The notes under the pieces: model-generated
Seen by the model: the letters and a program-made list of their open reading frames with translations, nothing else
The model's database searches: none
Told to the model about the DNA's origin: nothing
Origin: Manganitrophus sp963718695
GTDB taxonomy: Bacteria; Nitrospirota; Nitrospiria; SBBL01; Manganitrophaceae
Direction of reading: 5' to 3'
Assembly: GCA_963718695.1 (NCBI GenBank)
Contig: OY970371.1
Span: 2,542,001 to 2,606,000 of the forward strand
Length of the DNA: 64,000 bases
Program-made: the position numbers and the translations under genes
In this document: positions 8,234-17,241 of the stretch, piece by piece
Numbering within the stretch: position 1 is the first letter of the stretch
Layout of the letters: each line of letters opens with the position of its first letter

Positions 8234-10206
8234 TTCCCTAATCGAATCGCCCGGTCTTCACTTTGAGGAGAGGCGCCGATGCCGAGCTTGATAAAGTCGA
8301 GGACCGAAGCGGCGATGCGCTCTGCGTCGAGTCCGTGTTTCTCGCGAAGGATCCGCTGCGCCCCATGCTCGATGAACTGATCGGGAAGCCCGATCCGCCG
8401 AACATCGACCGGAGGAATCCGTCCGGATCCTTTTTCCTCTTCAAGGAGGGAGAGAACCGATTCCCCAAATCCCCCCGGCAGGGCATGCTCTTCGACCGTC
8501 ACGATCCGGCGGCAGCGATTGGCAACGGAAGCAAGGAGCTCCCGATCGATCGGCTTGGCGAAGCGGGCATTGACGACCGCGACGGAGAACCCCTCCCGCT
8601 CCAGAAGGGTGGCGGCCGCAAGCGAGGGGTAGACCATATTGCCGAGCGCCACCAAGGCGACATCGATCTCTCGTGTGGCCGCGCCTTCCCCGAGGTCATC
8701 ACCGTTCAAGTCACCCCGGAGGAGCTCTCCTTTTCCGATCGGAAGGGGCAGGGCCGGCTCTTCCAGTGGGACACCGACCGCTTCCCCTCTCGGATAACGG
8801 ATCGCCGACGGCCCGGGATGCTTCACCGCCGTGGCGAGCATCTGCTGCAGTTCGTTCTCATCCTTCGGGGCCATCAGAACCATGTTCGGGATCCCCTTCA
8901 GGTAGGCAATATCGAAGACGCCGTTGTGGGTCGCGCCGTCTTCGCCGACCAGTCCGGCCCGATCGAGACAGAAAACAACCGGCAGATTCTGAAGCGCCAC
9001 ATCGTGGACGATTTGATCGAAGGCGCGCTGCAAAAAGGTCGAATAGATCGCCACCACCGGACGGAGGCCGTCCGCGGCCATCCCGGCGGCCAAGGTCACC
9101 GCATGTTGCTCCGCGATGCCGACATCGTAGAAGCGGTCGGGAAATTCTTTGGCAAACTTGCTCAGACCGGTCCCCTCCGGCATCGCCGCGGTGATGGCGA
9201 CGATCCGCCGATCCTCCTTCGCCAGCGTAATCAGCTGTTTTGCAAAAATGCCGGTATAACTGGGAGCCGATGATTTCTTTTTGACCACGCCGGTCGAGAG
9301 ATCGAAGGCGGCGGTGCCGTGGAATCCGGCCGGATCTCCTTCCGCCGGAGCATATCCCTTTCCCTTCTTGGTGATCAGATGAACGAGCAACGGGCCTTCT
9401 AATTCCTTGACGTTTTCAAAGGTGGTCAAAAGATGATCGAGCCGGTGTCCGTCGATCGGTCCGATGTACCGAAAGCCCATTTCCTCGAAGAGAAGTCCCG
9501 GAGTAATCAATCCCTTCACCGACTCCTCGGCCCGCCGCGCCGCCTTCAGCATCGGCCGGCCGATCTTCGGAATGTTCTTCAGGAGCTCCGCCGTCTCGTT
9601 TCGAACCTTGGTATAAAGCGGACCGGTGATGATCCGCGCCAGGTAGGCTGAGATCGCGCCGACATTTTTCGAGATCGACATCTCGTTGTCGTTGAGAACG
9701 ACGATCATGTTGCGCCGGAGCGACCCCGCGTGATTAAGCGCCTCATAGGCCATCCCGGCGGTCATCGCGCCGTCGCCGATGATCGCGACGACATGATATT
9801 TCCCTCCCTGATGGTCCCGCGCCTCCGCCATGCCGAGGGCGGCGGAGATCGCCGTGCCCGCATGGCCGGCGCCGAAGGTATCATAGGGACTCTCCGTCCG
9901 GGAGAGAAACCCGCTGATCCCTTCATATTGACGAAGCGTGTGGAAGAGATCCCGCCGGCCGGTGAGAAGTTTGTGCGGATAGGCTTGATGTCCGGTGTCC
10001 CAAACGAGCCGGTCCTGCGGCGGATCGAAGACCGTGTGGAGGGCAATGGCCAACTCCACCGCCCCCAGACTCGCCCCAAGATGGCCCCCCTTGTCGGCGA
10101 TCACCGTCAGAATTTTCTCCCGCACCTCCTGTGCAAGCTGCGGAAGCGCTTCCTTCGGAATCCCCTTCAAATCCTTCGGACTGTTGATCTGATCCAATAA
10201 ACTCAT
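8230..10206 (-). CDS. dxs: 1-deoxy-D-xylulose-5-phosphate synthase
   Basis: 658 residues, slightly longer than the usual ~620-640. This thiamine-diphosphate enzyme joins pyruvate and glyceraldehyde 3-phosphate, the first step of the MEP isoprenoid pathway. Seen: LVWDTGHQAYPHKLLTGR, the ThDP motif GDGAMTAGMAYEALNHAG, YIGPIDGHRLD, GIAEQHAVTLAAGMA and CLDRAGLVGEDGATHNG. ATG 10206 has GAGGTG just upstream. It sits 50 nt downstream of the prenyl diphosphate synthase and overlaps tlyA, consistent with an isoprenoid operon. Confidence 0.97.
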   Translation of the reverse strand: MSLLDQINSPKDLKGIPKEALPQLAQEVREKILTVIADKGGHLGASLGAVELAIALHTVFDPPQDRLVWDTGHQAYPHKLLTGRRDLFHTLRQYEGISGFLSRTESPYDTFGAGHAGTAISAALGMAEARDHQGGKYHVVAIIGDGAMTAGMAYEALNHAGSLRRNMIVVLNDNEMSISKNVGAISAYLARIITGPLYTKVRNETAELLKNIPKIGRPMLKAARRAEESVKGLITPGLLFEEMGFRYIGPIDGHRLDHLLTTFENVKELEGPLLVHLITKKGKGYAPAEGDPAGFHGTAAFDLSTGVVKKKSSAPSYTGIFAKQLITLAKEDRRIVAITAAMPEGTGLSKFAKEFPDRFYDVGIAEQHAVTLAAGMAADGLRPVVAIYSTFLQRAFDQIVHDVALQNLPVVFCLDRAGLVGEDGATHNGVFDIAYLKGIPNMVLMAPKDENELQQMLATAVKHPGPSAIRYPRGEAVGVPLEEPALPLPIGKGELLRGDLNGDDLGEGAATREIDVALVALGNMVYPSLAAATLLEREGFSVAVVNARFAKPIDRELLASVANRCRRIVTVEEHALPGGFGESVLSLLEEEKGSGRIPPVDVRRIGLPDQFIEHGAQRILREKHGLDAERIAASVLDFIKLGIGASPQSEDRAIRLGK

Positions 10207-10256
10207 GTCACCTCACAAGATGAAGCCATGACCGCTGATGGCTGGCCGCTGCTTTT

Positions 10257-11159
10257 CTACTTCTTCCGCTCGACCATATAGGGCGCCAACCCTCGAAGCG
10301 GATCGGCCTCAGGCCCGAATCCGTTTAATTCTCCTAAAGCCTCTTCGACCAAGATATGGGCCTCTTTCTTCGCCCGCTCCAAGCCGATCAACCGGGGATA
10401 GGTCCACTTTTCTTTGGCTTGATCCTGGCCGACCGATTTCCCCATTTCCTTTTCTTCCCCTTCCACGTCGAGAACATCATCGGCAATCTGAAAGGCCAGA
10501 CCGATTTTCTCCCCATATCGAGTCAGGCACGTCAACTTTTTGGACGAGGCGCCGCCGAGAATCCCGCCGATCCTCACCGAAGCGCGAATCAAAGCCCCGG
10601 TTTTGTGGGTATGAATGTAATGGAGTTGATCCAGGTCGATTGACTTCTTTCCCTCCGATTGGATATCGACCAGTTGCCCGCCGACCATCCCGGTGCTGCC
10701 GGCCGCAGAACCCAATTCGAGAATCACCGAGAGAATCTTCTTGTGCGAGATCGAGCCGGTGACCCCCTTTTCTGCCATGAGGGTAAAAGCGGCGGTCAGA
10801 AGGGCATCTCCCGCGAGAATCGCCGTGCTCTCCCCGAACATCTTATGGTTCGTCAATTTTCCGCGGCGGTAGGTATCGTTATCCATCGCTGGGAGATCGT
10901 CGTGGATAAGCGAGTAGGTATGGACCAATTCGATCGCCGCCGCAAAGGGGAGGACGACTTCTCTCCTGCCGCCGACCGACTCCGCCGCCGCAAGACAGAG
11001 AATCGGCCGAAGCCGCTTTCCCCCTGCGAAAAGAGAGTAGCGGATCGCCTCATGGATCAAGGCGGGAGGACACTTCGGCCCCGGAAGATACGAATGAAGA
11101 ATCTGGTCGACCTCCGACTGACGATCGCGGAGGTACTTTTTCAATGGATCTTTATCCAT
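10257..11159 (-). CDS. ispA: Polyprenyl (farnesyl/geranylgeranyl) diphosphate synthase
   Basis: 300 residues, the usual IspA length. The first aspartate-rich motif DDLPAMDND is near residue 87 and the second, DDVLDVEG, near 227; GGKRLRPIL and the QLVDIQSE region are also present. It condenses isopentenyl diphosphate with allylic diphosphates in the cytoplasm. The start overlaps the end of xseB by 8 nt and dxs follows, the classical xseB-ispA-dxs arrangement. Product chain length cannot be fixed by eye, so FPP versus GGPP is open. Confidence 0.94.
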   Translation of the reverse strand: MDKDPLKKYLRDRQSEVDQILHSYLPGPKCPPALIHEAIRYSLFAGGKRLRPILCLAAAESVGGRREVVLPFAAAIELVHTYSLIHDDLPAMDNDTYRRGKLTNHKMFGESTAILAGDALLTAAFTLMAEKGVTGSISHKKILSVILELGSAAGSTGMVGGQLVDIQSEGKKSIDLDQLHYIHTHKTGALIRASVRIGGILGGASSKKLTCLTRYGEKIGLAFQIADDVLDVEGEEKEMGKSVGQDQAKEKWTYPRLIGLERAKKEAHILVEEALGELNGFGPEADPLRGLAPYMVERKK

Positions 11160-11436
11160 GAGACGGCGGTCTCTCCTCCATCCCAGACGAGGACGATTCG
11201 TCGGTCGGGTCCCCTTTCATTTCGAAGGGCCGCGATCTTCTCTTTCCGTCTTTATCTTGGACAAGAATCTCAACCTTCTTTTCGGCCTCCTCCAGCATCT
11301 TCAAACAGTTCTTCGAGAGACGAACGCCTTCTTCGAAGACCTTGAGAGATTCCTCCAGCGGAAGCTCTCCTTTTTCGAGCGACTTCACCGCTTCTTCCAG
11401 TCGAGAAAGGGCCTCTTCAAATTTCAAATTCGCCAC
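11152..11436 (-). CDS. xseB: Exodeoxyribonuclease VII small subunit
   Basis: 94 residues. The core LKFEEALSRLEEAVKSLEKGELPLEE and LKMLEEAEKKVEIL is the XseB helical hairpin. I chose the GTG at 11436 (VANLKFEEAL) because AAGGA sits five bases upstream and it matches the family start; the frame stays open to an ATG at 11523, which would add 29 unrelated residues. The C-terminal ~25 residues (GDPTDESSSSG) are a polar tail. Partner of XseA, encoded at 12275-13660 on the same strand but separated by yjbQ. Confidence 0.92.
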   Translation of the reverse strand: MANLKFEEALSRLEEAVKSLEKGELPLEESLKVFEEGVRLSKNCLKMLEEAEKKVEILVQDKDGKRRSRPFEMKGDPTDESSSSGMEERPPSHG

Positions 11437-11685
11437 GCGGGTCCTTGTTCCATCTCCCCGCAAAATCAGCGTAATTTGCGAGAAGCGCCTGATCAGTCCG
11501 TCGCCCCGAAAAACCATCTCCATTATACAAGAGAGCCGCGTAAGGTCAAGCTATTTTTCTCCTGGCGCCGCTCGGAAATCACTTTAGCAGAACCTGTTTT
11601 TGACAGAATTTTTCAGGAATACTATCGCTGATTTTCAAGTTCATCCAAGATTGGACCGGGGAGTCGAAAACAGGGAAGACGGCGG

Positions 11686-12108
11686 TCACGCTCCGGTCAG
11701 ATGGACCAAAATCGTTCGGGCGTGACCGGCCGACCGATGCTCATACAGATAGATCCCCTGCCAGGTCCCCAGGGCAAGCCGCCCTTGCCGGACGGGGATC
11801 GAGAGGGAGACGGCGGTGAGCGCGGCCCGGACATGCGCCGGCATATCGTCCGGCCCTTCCGTGGTATGGTGGAAAAGGGGATCCCCCTGCGGGACGAGGC
11901 GATTGAAGAAACGCTCCAGATCACGCAAGACCTCCGGATCGGCGTTCTCTTGAATCAAAAGCGAGGCCGACGTGTGCTGAAGATAGAGGGTTAAGAGACC
12001 GTTTTCAACCGGCTGTCTTTGCAGCCACCGCTCCACTTCTTCCGTAATCTCATAGAGCCGCCTCCCCGCGGTCTTGAATTGAATCTCACCGCTCTTCTGC
12101 TGAATCAC
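11686..12108 (-). CDS. yjbQ: YjbQ/UPF0047 family protein
   Basis: 140 residues, family length. Conserved HTSASLLIQENADPEV near 46-61 and GTWQGIYLYEHR near 118-129 match the YjbQ family, for which thiamine phosphate synthase activity has been reported in some members; the natural role is unsettled. It lies between xseA and xseB on the same strand, with about 250 nt of non-coding sequence downstream (11437-11685) in which I see no gene. A 75-bp tandem repeat sits directly upstream. Confidence 0.9.
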   Translation of the reverse strand: MIQQKSGEIQFKTAGRRLYEITEEVERWLQRQPVENGLLTLYLQHTSASLLIQENADPEVLRDLERFFNRLVPQGDPLFHHTTEGPDDMPAHVRAALTAVSLSIPVRQGRLALGTWQGIYLYEHRSAGHARTILVHLTGA

Positions 12109-12124
12109 CCCAGACCTCCTTCCT

Positions 12125-12274
12125 TTTATATGTGGGGTCGGCGCTGGAGGCAGTCTTTGATTTCAGATCCTCACACCAGGTGCGCCATGCCCCAGTCTGT
12201 TTGTATGTGGCGCCGGCGCCGGAAGAAGTCTGTCGATTTCAGATCCTCACACCAGGTGCGCCATGCCCCACACC
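12125..12274. repeat. Two-copy 75-bp tandem repeat between xseA and yjbQ
   Basis: Copy 1 runs from about 12125 to 12199 and copy 2 from 12200 to 12274. Their last part is identical over about 36 bp (from GATTTCAGATCC to CATGCCCCA); the first halves differ at several positions and by one base in length. Each contains the short palindrome CACCAGGTG. The pair fills the gap between the xseA stop and the yjbQ start. Confidence 0.85.
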
Positions 12275-13660
12275 CTATGAAACGTCCTCCGGCGGCCTCT
12301 TCTCCTCCACCGAGCAGATCAGTTTTCCCCGACGAAGGGTAATCTCAATTTGTTCATGGAGGGCGACGGAGTCGGCTTCCCGGACCACCTCGCGCGAGGG
12401 GACCTTTCGGGTAATGCTGTATCCCCGCTCCAGAATGTTCAGGGGGCTGAGGATGTTCAACTGAACCATCTGCGTTTGGAGCAGCCGGCGCCGGTGAAGG
12501 ATCAGATCATTCCCCTTTTGAGTCAGATTCAAATTCAGCTCCGCCAGGCGGCGCCGGAGGGCCTGGAGTCGATCGATCGGATTTAAGTGCGACAACCCTT
12601 GTTGGTAGCGAGCCAGGCTTGCGCGTCGATCCGACAGCAGCCGTTGGAGCGACTGCCGAAGCCGAATAGCGAGATGATCGACCCGGTCCCGATGGTGCGC
12701 GATCCGGCGGACGGGGTCGGCAAGGAGACGGATTTCATATTGGAGATGATTCCGATGGGCTTGAATCCGCTCTCGGATCGTTTCGACCAGCGCTGCATTC
12801 AGGGAATGAAATCGACCCATCACTTCATTGGCACTTCGAACGACGATCTCCGCCGCAACCGAGGGGGTCGGCGCGCGCAGATCGGCGACGAAATCGGCAA
12901 TCGTCGTATCGGTTTCATGCCCGACCGCCGAGACGACCGGAATTTCCGAGCGGGCGATGGCGCGCGTGACGATCTCCTCATTGAAGGCCCAGAGATCTTC
13001 GAGCGATCCGCCGCCCCGGGCCAGGATGAGAAGATCGATTCGCTCCGCCGAGGAGCGGAGGCTCCTCCGGTTCAATGCGTCGAGCGCCCGGCCAATCTCA
13101 TCGGCCGCGCCCTCCCCCTGAACGGCCACCGGATAAATGAGAATGGAGAGGGGAAGCGCGGTCCGCTTCAGAACTTTTAGGAGGTCCCCCAGCGCGGCGC
13201 CGGTGGCGGAGGTGATCAGTCCGATGCGCCACGGCAGGACAGGAATCGCTTTTTTTCGACCCGGATCGAAAAGTCCTTCGGCCCGCAACTTTTCTTTGAG
13301 CGCTTCGAAGGCGGCCTGCAGCGCCCCCGCGCCCCGCGGCTCGATGTAATCGACGATGATCTGATACTCCCCCTTCGCCTCATAGAGGGTCAGGTGCCCG
13401 CGAATCAACACCGACTGCCCTTCTTTGGGAGTAAATCGGAGAAACCGCCCGTGGGATCGGAAGATGACCCCTTTAATTTGAGAGGACGAATCCTTGAGGG
13501 TAAAGTAGACATGCCCCGAGGAGGGGATCTTGAGATTCGCGACCTCTCCCGCAACCCAAAGGTCGGAGAAGGTCCGCTCGATTTCGGCCCGAACCCGCGC
13601 GGTCAACTGCTGTACGGTAAGGATCTTCCGCTCGGAGGGTTGGATCGGAGAAAATGCCAT
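12275..13660 (-). CDS. xseA: Exodeoxyribonuclease VII large subunit
   Basis: 461 residues. An N-terminal OB-fold (VWVAGEVANLKIPSSGHVYFTLKD type sequence at 30-55) is followed by the catalytic core with GLITSATGAALGD, LILARGGGSLEDLWAFNEE and SAVGHETDTTIADFVADLRAPTPSVAAE, all diagnostic of XseA, then a long coiled coil. With XseB it degrades single-stranded DNA from both ends. A proline-rich tail of ~10 residues ends the protein. It follows rarA closely (12 nt), so the two DNA-repair genes are probably one transcript. Confidence 0.96.
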   Translation of the reverse strand: MAFSPIQPSERKILTVQQLTARVRAEIERTFSDLWVAGEVANLKIPSSGHVYFTLKDSSSQIKGVIFRSHGRFLRFTPKEGQSVLIRGHLTLYEAKGEYQIIVDYIEPRGAGALQAAFEALKEKLRAEGLFDPGRKKAIPVLPWRIGLITSATGAALGDLLKVLKRTALPLSILIYPVAVQGEGAADEIGRALDALNRRSLRSSAERIDLLILARGGGSLEDLWAFNEEIVTRAIARSEIPVVSAVGHETDTTIADFVADLRAPTPSVAAEIVVRSANEVMGRFHSLNAALVETIRERIQAHRNHLQYEIRLLADPVRRIAHHRDRVDHLAIRLRQSLQRLLSDRRASLARYQQGLSHLNPIDRLQALRRRLAELNLNLTQKGNDLILHRRRLLQTQMVQLNILSPLNILERGYSITRKVPSREVVREADSVALHEQIEITLRRGKLICSVEEKRPPEDVS

Positions 13661-13672
13661 TCATCTCCCCTT

Positions 13673-15007
13673 CTAGGACTTCGGTTTCTTCCGGAGGGCC
13701 CGCTGCTTCTCCCGCCAGTGCCGTAGCCGCTCGGAGATCCGTTTTTCCTCCCCCTGGTCGGAGGGGTTGTAGAAAACCCTTTCCTCAGGAAGATAGAGCT
13801 GGGGAACGAAGTGGTCGGGATAGTCATGCGGATAGAGATAGCCCTTTCCCCGTTCCAATCGCTTCGCCCCGCTGTAGTGTGTATCTTTCAAGAAGGCCGG
13901 AACTTCCATCACGCGTCCCGATTCGATCTCTTCAAGGGCGGCATCCACCGCAAGATAAGCGGCATTACTCTTCGGAGCGGACGCAATGTAGGTGGTGGCC
14001 TGGGCCAATGGAATTTTTCCCTCCGGCATCCCGATCGCCTCCAGCGCATGAAGGGCTGCAACCGCCACGACCAGCGCGCGCGGATCGGCATTGCCGACAT
14101 CTTCGGCGGCCGCGATCACCAAGCGTCGCGCGATGAAAAGGGGGTCTTCGCCGGCATAGATCATCTTCGCCAGCCAGTAGACCGCCGCATCGGGATCGGA
14201 GCCGCGAAGGCTCTTGATAAAGGCCGAGATGGTATCGTAGTGACTGTCCCCGCTTTCATAGACCAATCCCTTCTTCTGGACCGACGCCTCCGCAACGGAA
14301 AGATCGAAGTGGATGGTCCCTTGCGCATCGGGCGGCGTGGTAACGACGCCGATCTCGAGCGCATTGAGGAGTCGGCGGGCATCTCCTTCGGTCGTCTCGA
14401 TCAGATGCTGCAGCGCCTCTTCCGCCAACTGCACATTTGAATTTCCAAAACCCCGTTCGCGATCGGCGAGTGCCCTTTGCACAAGCGACCGGAGACCCTC
14501 CGGGGGGAGCGGCTTCAACTCGACGATCTGTGAACGAGAGGAGAGCGCCGGAATGATGGAGAAGAATGGATTCTGCGTGGAAGCGCCGACCAGGGTAATA
14601 TTCCCCTTCTCGACATCGGGAAGCAGGGCCGACTGTTGGACTTTATTGAAGCGGTGGATCTCATCGACCAGAAGAAGGGTCTTTCGTCCGGAACTGTTTT
14701 TTTCTTCTTGCGCCTTTGCGATCACCTGGCGGACCTCGGCCACGCCGGCGGTGACGGCGTTCAGATCGACGAAGACCGATTTGCTGTAGGCGGCGATAAG
14801 ATGCGCCAGCGCCGTCTTCCCGCAACCGGGCGGTCCGAAAAGGATGAGCGAAGAGACCCGATCGGCCTCGACGGCCCGACGGAGAAACTTCCCCGGCGCG
14901 ACAAGGTGCTCCTGTCCGACAAATTCCGAAAAATCCCGTGGACGCATCCGCCAGGCGAGCGGCGTTTTTTTATCGGTCTTGTCTGTTTTAACAGGGGCTT
15001 GCTCCAT
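13673..15007 (-). CDS. rarA: Replication-associated recombination protein A (AAA+ ATPase)
   Basis: 444 residues from ATG 15007 (MEQAPVKTDK). Walker A GPPGCGKTALAH, Walker B LLLVDEIHRFNK, sensor GASTQNPFFSI and the C-terminal MgsA domain (KSLRGSDPDAAVYWLAKM, EDVGNADPRAL) are all present. RarA acts at stalled replication forks. The frame is open further upstream to 15121, but that part overlaps the structured RNA at 15083-15272 and has no homology features, so the shorter start is preferred. Confidence 0.94.
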   Translation of the reverse strand: MEQAPVKTDKTDKKTPLAWRMRPRDFSEFVGQEHLVAPGKFLRRAVEADRVSSLILFGPPGCGKTALAHLIAAYSKSVFVDLNAVTAGVAEVRQVIAKAQEEKNSSGRKTLLLVDEIHRFNKVQQSALLPDVEKGNITLVGASTQNPFFSIIPALSSRSQIVELKPLPPEGLRSLVQRALADRERGFGNSNVQLAEEALQHLIETTEGDARRLLNALEIGVVTTPPDAQGTIHFDLSVAEASVQKKGLVYESGDSHYDTISAFIKSLRGSDPDAAVYWLAKMIYAGEDPLFIARRLVIAAAEDVGNADPRALVVAVAALHALEAIGMPEGKIPLAQATTYIASAPKSNAAYLAVDAALEEIESGRVMEVPAFLKDTHYSGAKRLERGKGYLYPHDYPDHFVPQLYLPEERVFYNPSDQGEEKRISERLRHWREKQRALRKKPKS

Positions 15008-15082
15008 ACTTTGACACCATGCCGTCGATGAGCGCTGCTTGCTGATACCAGAGGTTGAGATGGGAGAAGAGAGGGGAAAAAA

Positions 15083-15272
15083 GAAGCCCCCACGGTTGCC
15101 GTGAAGGAGAGTTAAACTCAAACCGGAAACAACCAGGTGGGCACCGAGGTGAAGACTTTAGGCTTTTCCGCCTGGGGCGGAACGTGCACACCGTCCTCCT
15201 GGACTCGGCTCCCTGGCAGCGATTGTTAGGTTTAGAGGCAACCCATCCACGCACAACGCAGGGGCAACTTCT
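15083..15272 (-). ncRNA. ssrS: Probable 6S RNA (SsrS)
   Basis: Read on the minus strand, a ~190-nt sequence folds into one long rod. The closing stem pairs GAAG with CTTC, CCCC with GGGG, and GTTGTGCGTG with CACGGCAAC. An internal bubble and then stems CTC-AAACC/GGTTT-GAG, AACAA/TTGTT, CCAGG/CCTGG and GCCGAG/CTCGG lead to a TTCCGCC-CCA-GGCGGAA hairpin. Six T follow the 3' end (15077-15082). It lies directly downstream of zapA, the classical 6S position, and contains AAAAGCCTAAAG, similar to the enterobacterial GAAGCCTTAAA. 6S RNA binds sigma70 RNA polymerase. Confidence 0.72.
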
Positions 15273-15323
15273 GTTACTAAAATTACATTATCAAAACTAA
15301 TTTAAAATTACAAGGGGAGGAAA

Positions 15324-15620
15324 TTAATCTAATTTGAATTCTTCAAACTGCTCTTCGATGCTCTCGATAATATCGCGCGTCTTGCCGCCGATGAGGGCAT
15401 CCCGCTCCTTCTGACGGCTCCGGAGCTGAAAAAGCTCATGTGCGATGTTGATCGCCGCCAGGATGGCCAGTTTGGAGGAGTTGATCCCCTTGGCATGGCC
15501 CGCCATCTCAGTCATCTTTTTATCGACATAGCCTGCGAGCTCCTTAGCATATGCGTCGTCCGCATCGCCTCGAAGCGTATATCGGTGGCCGAAGATCTCG
15601 ACATGAAGCTTATTCTTCAC
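15324..15620 (-). CDS. zapA: Cell division protein ZapA
   Basis: 98 residues. The N-terminal HVEIFGHRYTLRGD, then YVDKKMTEMA and SSKLAILAAINIAHELFQLR followed by a C-terminal coiled coil, are the ZapA fold. ZapA bundles FtsZ filaments at the division site. The start overlaps the end of the ZapB-like gene by 11 nt and the 6S RNA candidate lies 51 nt downstream, giving a zapB-zapA-ssrS unit. Confidence 0.93.
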   Translation of the reverse strand: MKNKLHVEIFGHRYTLRGDADDAYAKELAGYVDKKMTEMAGHAKGINSSKLAILAAINIAHELFQLRSRQKERDALIGGKTRDIIESIEEQFEEFKLD

Positions 15621-15870
15621 CGGCTTTCACCTTCACAGGAATCTCTGAATCTTCTTCAATCGGTTCGTGTATTTCAAGATGATTCAAGGTTCCCAAGATT
15701 CGCTCGATCCGAAGCCGCACTTCGCCTCGCTCTTCTTGAAGCTGGCGGAACTCCCTCTCACGCTCGCTGACCTTGGCCTCGAGTCCCTCTTTTTCCCGCT
15801 TCAGCCTTTTAATCAGCTCGATCATTTCCTGCACCCGCGCTTCCAATACTTCCAACTGCTCTTGCACCAT
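15610..15870 (-). CDS. ZapB-like coiled-coil protein
   Basis: 86 residues, almost entirely heptad-patterned coiled coil from residue 1 to about 65, with an acidic C-terminus. ATG 15870 follows GAGGGG. Small coiled-coil genes placed just before zapA are usually annotated as ZapB-like or septum-associated proteins; the assignment rests on size, coiled coil and position, not on sequence motifs. A good promoter lies 45 nt upstream. Confidence 0.75.
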   Translation of the reverse strand: MVQEQLEVLEARVQEMIELIKRLKREKEGLEAKVSEREREFRQLQEERGEVRLRIERILGTLNHLEIHEPIEEDSEIPVKVKAGEE

Positions 15871-15914
15871 GGTCCCCTCTATCCGGTTAAACAGACCCGA
15901 TTAAATTTTCAATC

Positions 15915-15943
15915 AATCTACCGTTTCGATTTTTATTTGTCAA
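15915..15943 (-). promoter_or_regulatory. Sigma70-type promoter for zapB-zapA-6S
   Basis: On the minus strand TTGACA (15938-15943), 17-bp spacer, TAGATT (15915-15920), about 45 nt upstream of the zapB ATG. A perfect -35 box and four of six -10 matches. The gap between here and the TonB-like gene (to 16148) also holds a perfect 8-bp-arm palindrome at 16056-16073 (CCGAGCGC-GA-GCGCTCGG) without a T-run. Confidence 0.7.
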
Positions 15944-16148
15944 TAAAATCTTCTGGAAGGGGAAGCACGCGGCCGACTTTTCAGCCCCGAAGAGCAGGCT
16001 CTTTGGGAACCTCGTGTAGAGACATTATCTATACTAAAGCGAGCGACCGGCTTTGCCGAGCGCGAGCGCTCGGGGCGTGGGGGCATCGGAAGCGCGCAGC
16101 AACGCGAGCACTGGACGGGACCCCACATAGGATAACCGCCCCCACATA

Positions 16149-17159
16149 TTATCGAAGATAGGTTATCTGGTTATGATAGATAAAATGGCCGGTGATGGTG
16201 ATGTGGTCCTCGTTCCAAGAGTCAGGCAAGGGGGCAAAGGGGGAAGCCTCTTTGATCGCGCGCACCGCCTCCAGATCGAGGACTTCGTACCCCGATGTGG
16301 AGACAACTCTCACCTCGCTGACATAGCCGTTTCTCTGAATGGTGAAAGTCAAAAGGAGATCACCCTGCATGCCCCGCTCCGCCGCGGCCTGAGGATATCT
16401 CCAAATGTATTCGATTTTATTCTTGAGCTTCAGCGTATATGAGAAATATTTCAGATCGTCCGTGTTGAGAGAGATCGTATCTTTCGGCGGTTCCCGTTCC
16501 TGATCGGAAAAAACTTTCGCTAATCGATCGAGGCTTTTCGCATCGGCGAACGGAAGACCGGGAAGGCCGGGAACGCCCGGTCGTGGAGGAGAATGGACGC
16601 CAGCTTCTCCTTCTCCCCCCTGCCCGAAAGGAACCGATGGAAGCGGCTTTTTCGCCTCTTCCGTCGCAAGGGGAGGAACGGGGACGCTCGGTGCGGAAGG
16701 GGCCCCCTCGGATTCTACCGGACGATCCGGAAGAGCGGGTGACGGCGGACGAGGAACGAGCGGTGCAGAAGGCATCTGCGGCCTGGGTATCGGCGCTGCC
16801 GACGCTCCCGGCGCTTTCCCCGCTCTTGCGGTCGGAGGAAGGCCCGGACGTTCCGATTTCGGAATCGGAGGAAGACGGGTCTCTCTCCCCTGGGGGATCG
16901 ATTTCAGATCTTCTTCTCGATCCGTTCCGAACAGGAGCTTTCGCTGCTTTGGCGGAGCCAGCGTCTCCGGATCGATCAGCTGAACGACTTGCTCTTCCGA
17001 ATCAACACGAACGGGCTCCCATCGCGCCCACTGTTGGATCAAAAGGAGCATCGAGAGATGAAATAAAAACGAGAGGGAAAAAAAGAGAATGTATGGAAAT
17101 CGGGAGGTCTCTCTCCCCTCCGGGTATACTTCTTTGGCGATTTCATCATACAGGTGCAT
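16149..17159 (-). CDS. TonB-like energy transducer protein
   Basis: 336 residues from ATG 17159 (MHLYDEIAKE). A cytoplasmic N-terminus, one membrane helix at about 22-42 (FPYILFFSLSFLFHLSMLLL), a long Pro-rich periplasmic spacer (about 75-220) and a TonB C-terminal domain with GYVSEVRVVSTSGYEVLD and AIKEASPFAPLP. TonB proteins couple the proton motive force to outer-membrane transport; the ExbBD partners are not in the window. No ribosome binding site is visible; the -10 box lies seven bases before the ATG. An upstream ATG at 17189 would start inside the promoter. Confidence 0.85.
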   Translation of the reverse strand: MHLYDEIAKEVYPEGRETSRFPYILFFSLSFLFHLSMLLLIQQWARWEPVRVDSEEQVVQLIDPETLAPPKQRKLLFGTDREEDLKSIPQGRETRLPPIPKSERPGLPPTARAGKAPGASAAPIPRPQMPSAPLVPRPPSPALPDRPVESEGAPSAPSVPVPPLATEEAKKPLPSVPFGQGGEGEAGVHSPPRPGVPGLPGLPFADAKSLDRLAKVFSDQEREPPKDTISLNTDDLKYFSYTLKLKNKIEYIWRYPQAAAERGMQGDLLLTFTIQRNGYVSEVRVVSTSGYEVLDLEAVRAIKEASPFAPLPDSWNEDHITITGHFIYHNQITYLR

Positions 17160-17166
17160 GAAACGG

Positions 17167-17194
17167 ATTATAGCATAATGGCAATACACATCAA
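17167..17194 (-). promoter_or_regulatory. Promoter of the TonB-like gene, leaderless geometry
   Basis: On the minus strand TTGATG (17189-17194), 16-bp spacer, TATAAT (17167-17172), then only seven bases before the ATG at 17159. A transcript starting at the usual distance would begin at or next to the start codon. Confidence 0.7.
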
Positions 17195-17241
17195 AGGCGA
17201 TCTCCGGCCCCGGGCGGACGATCTCTCCCCCTGCGTTGCGG

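Noticed and set aside
15008..15121. Upstream extension of the rarA frame
   Set aside because: Would lie inside the structured RNA and lacks any conserved residue.
16056..16073. Perfect palindrome CCGAGCGC-GA-GCGCTCGG as a terminator
   Set aside because: No T-run on either strand and not placed at a gene end with transcription support; noted only as a palindrome.
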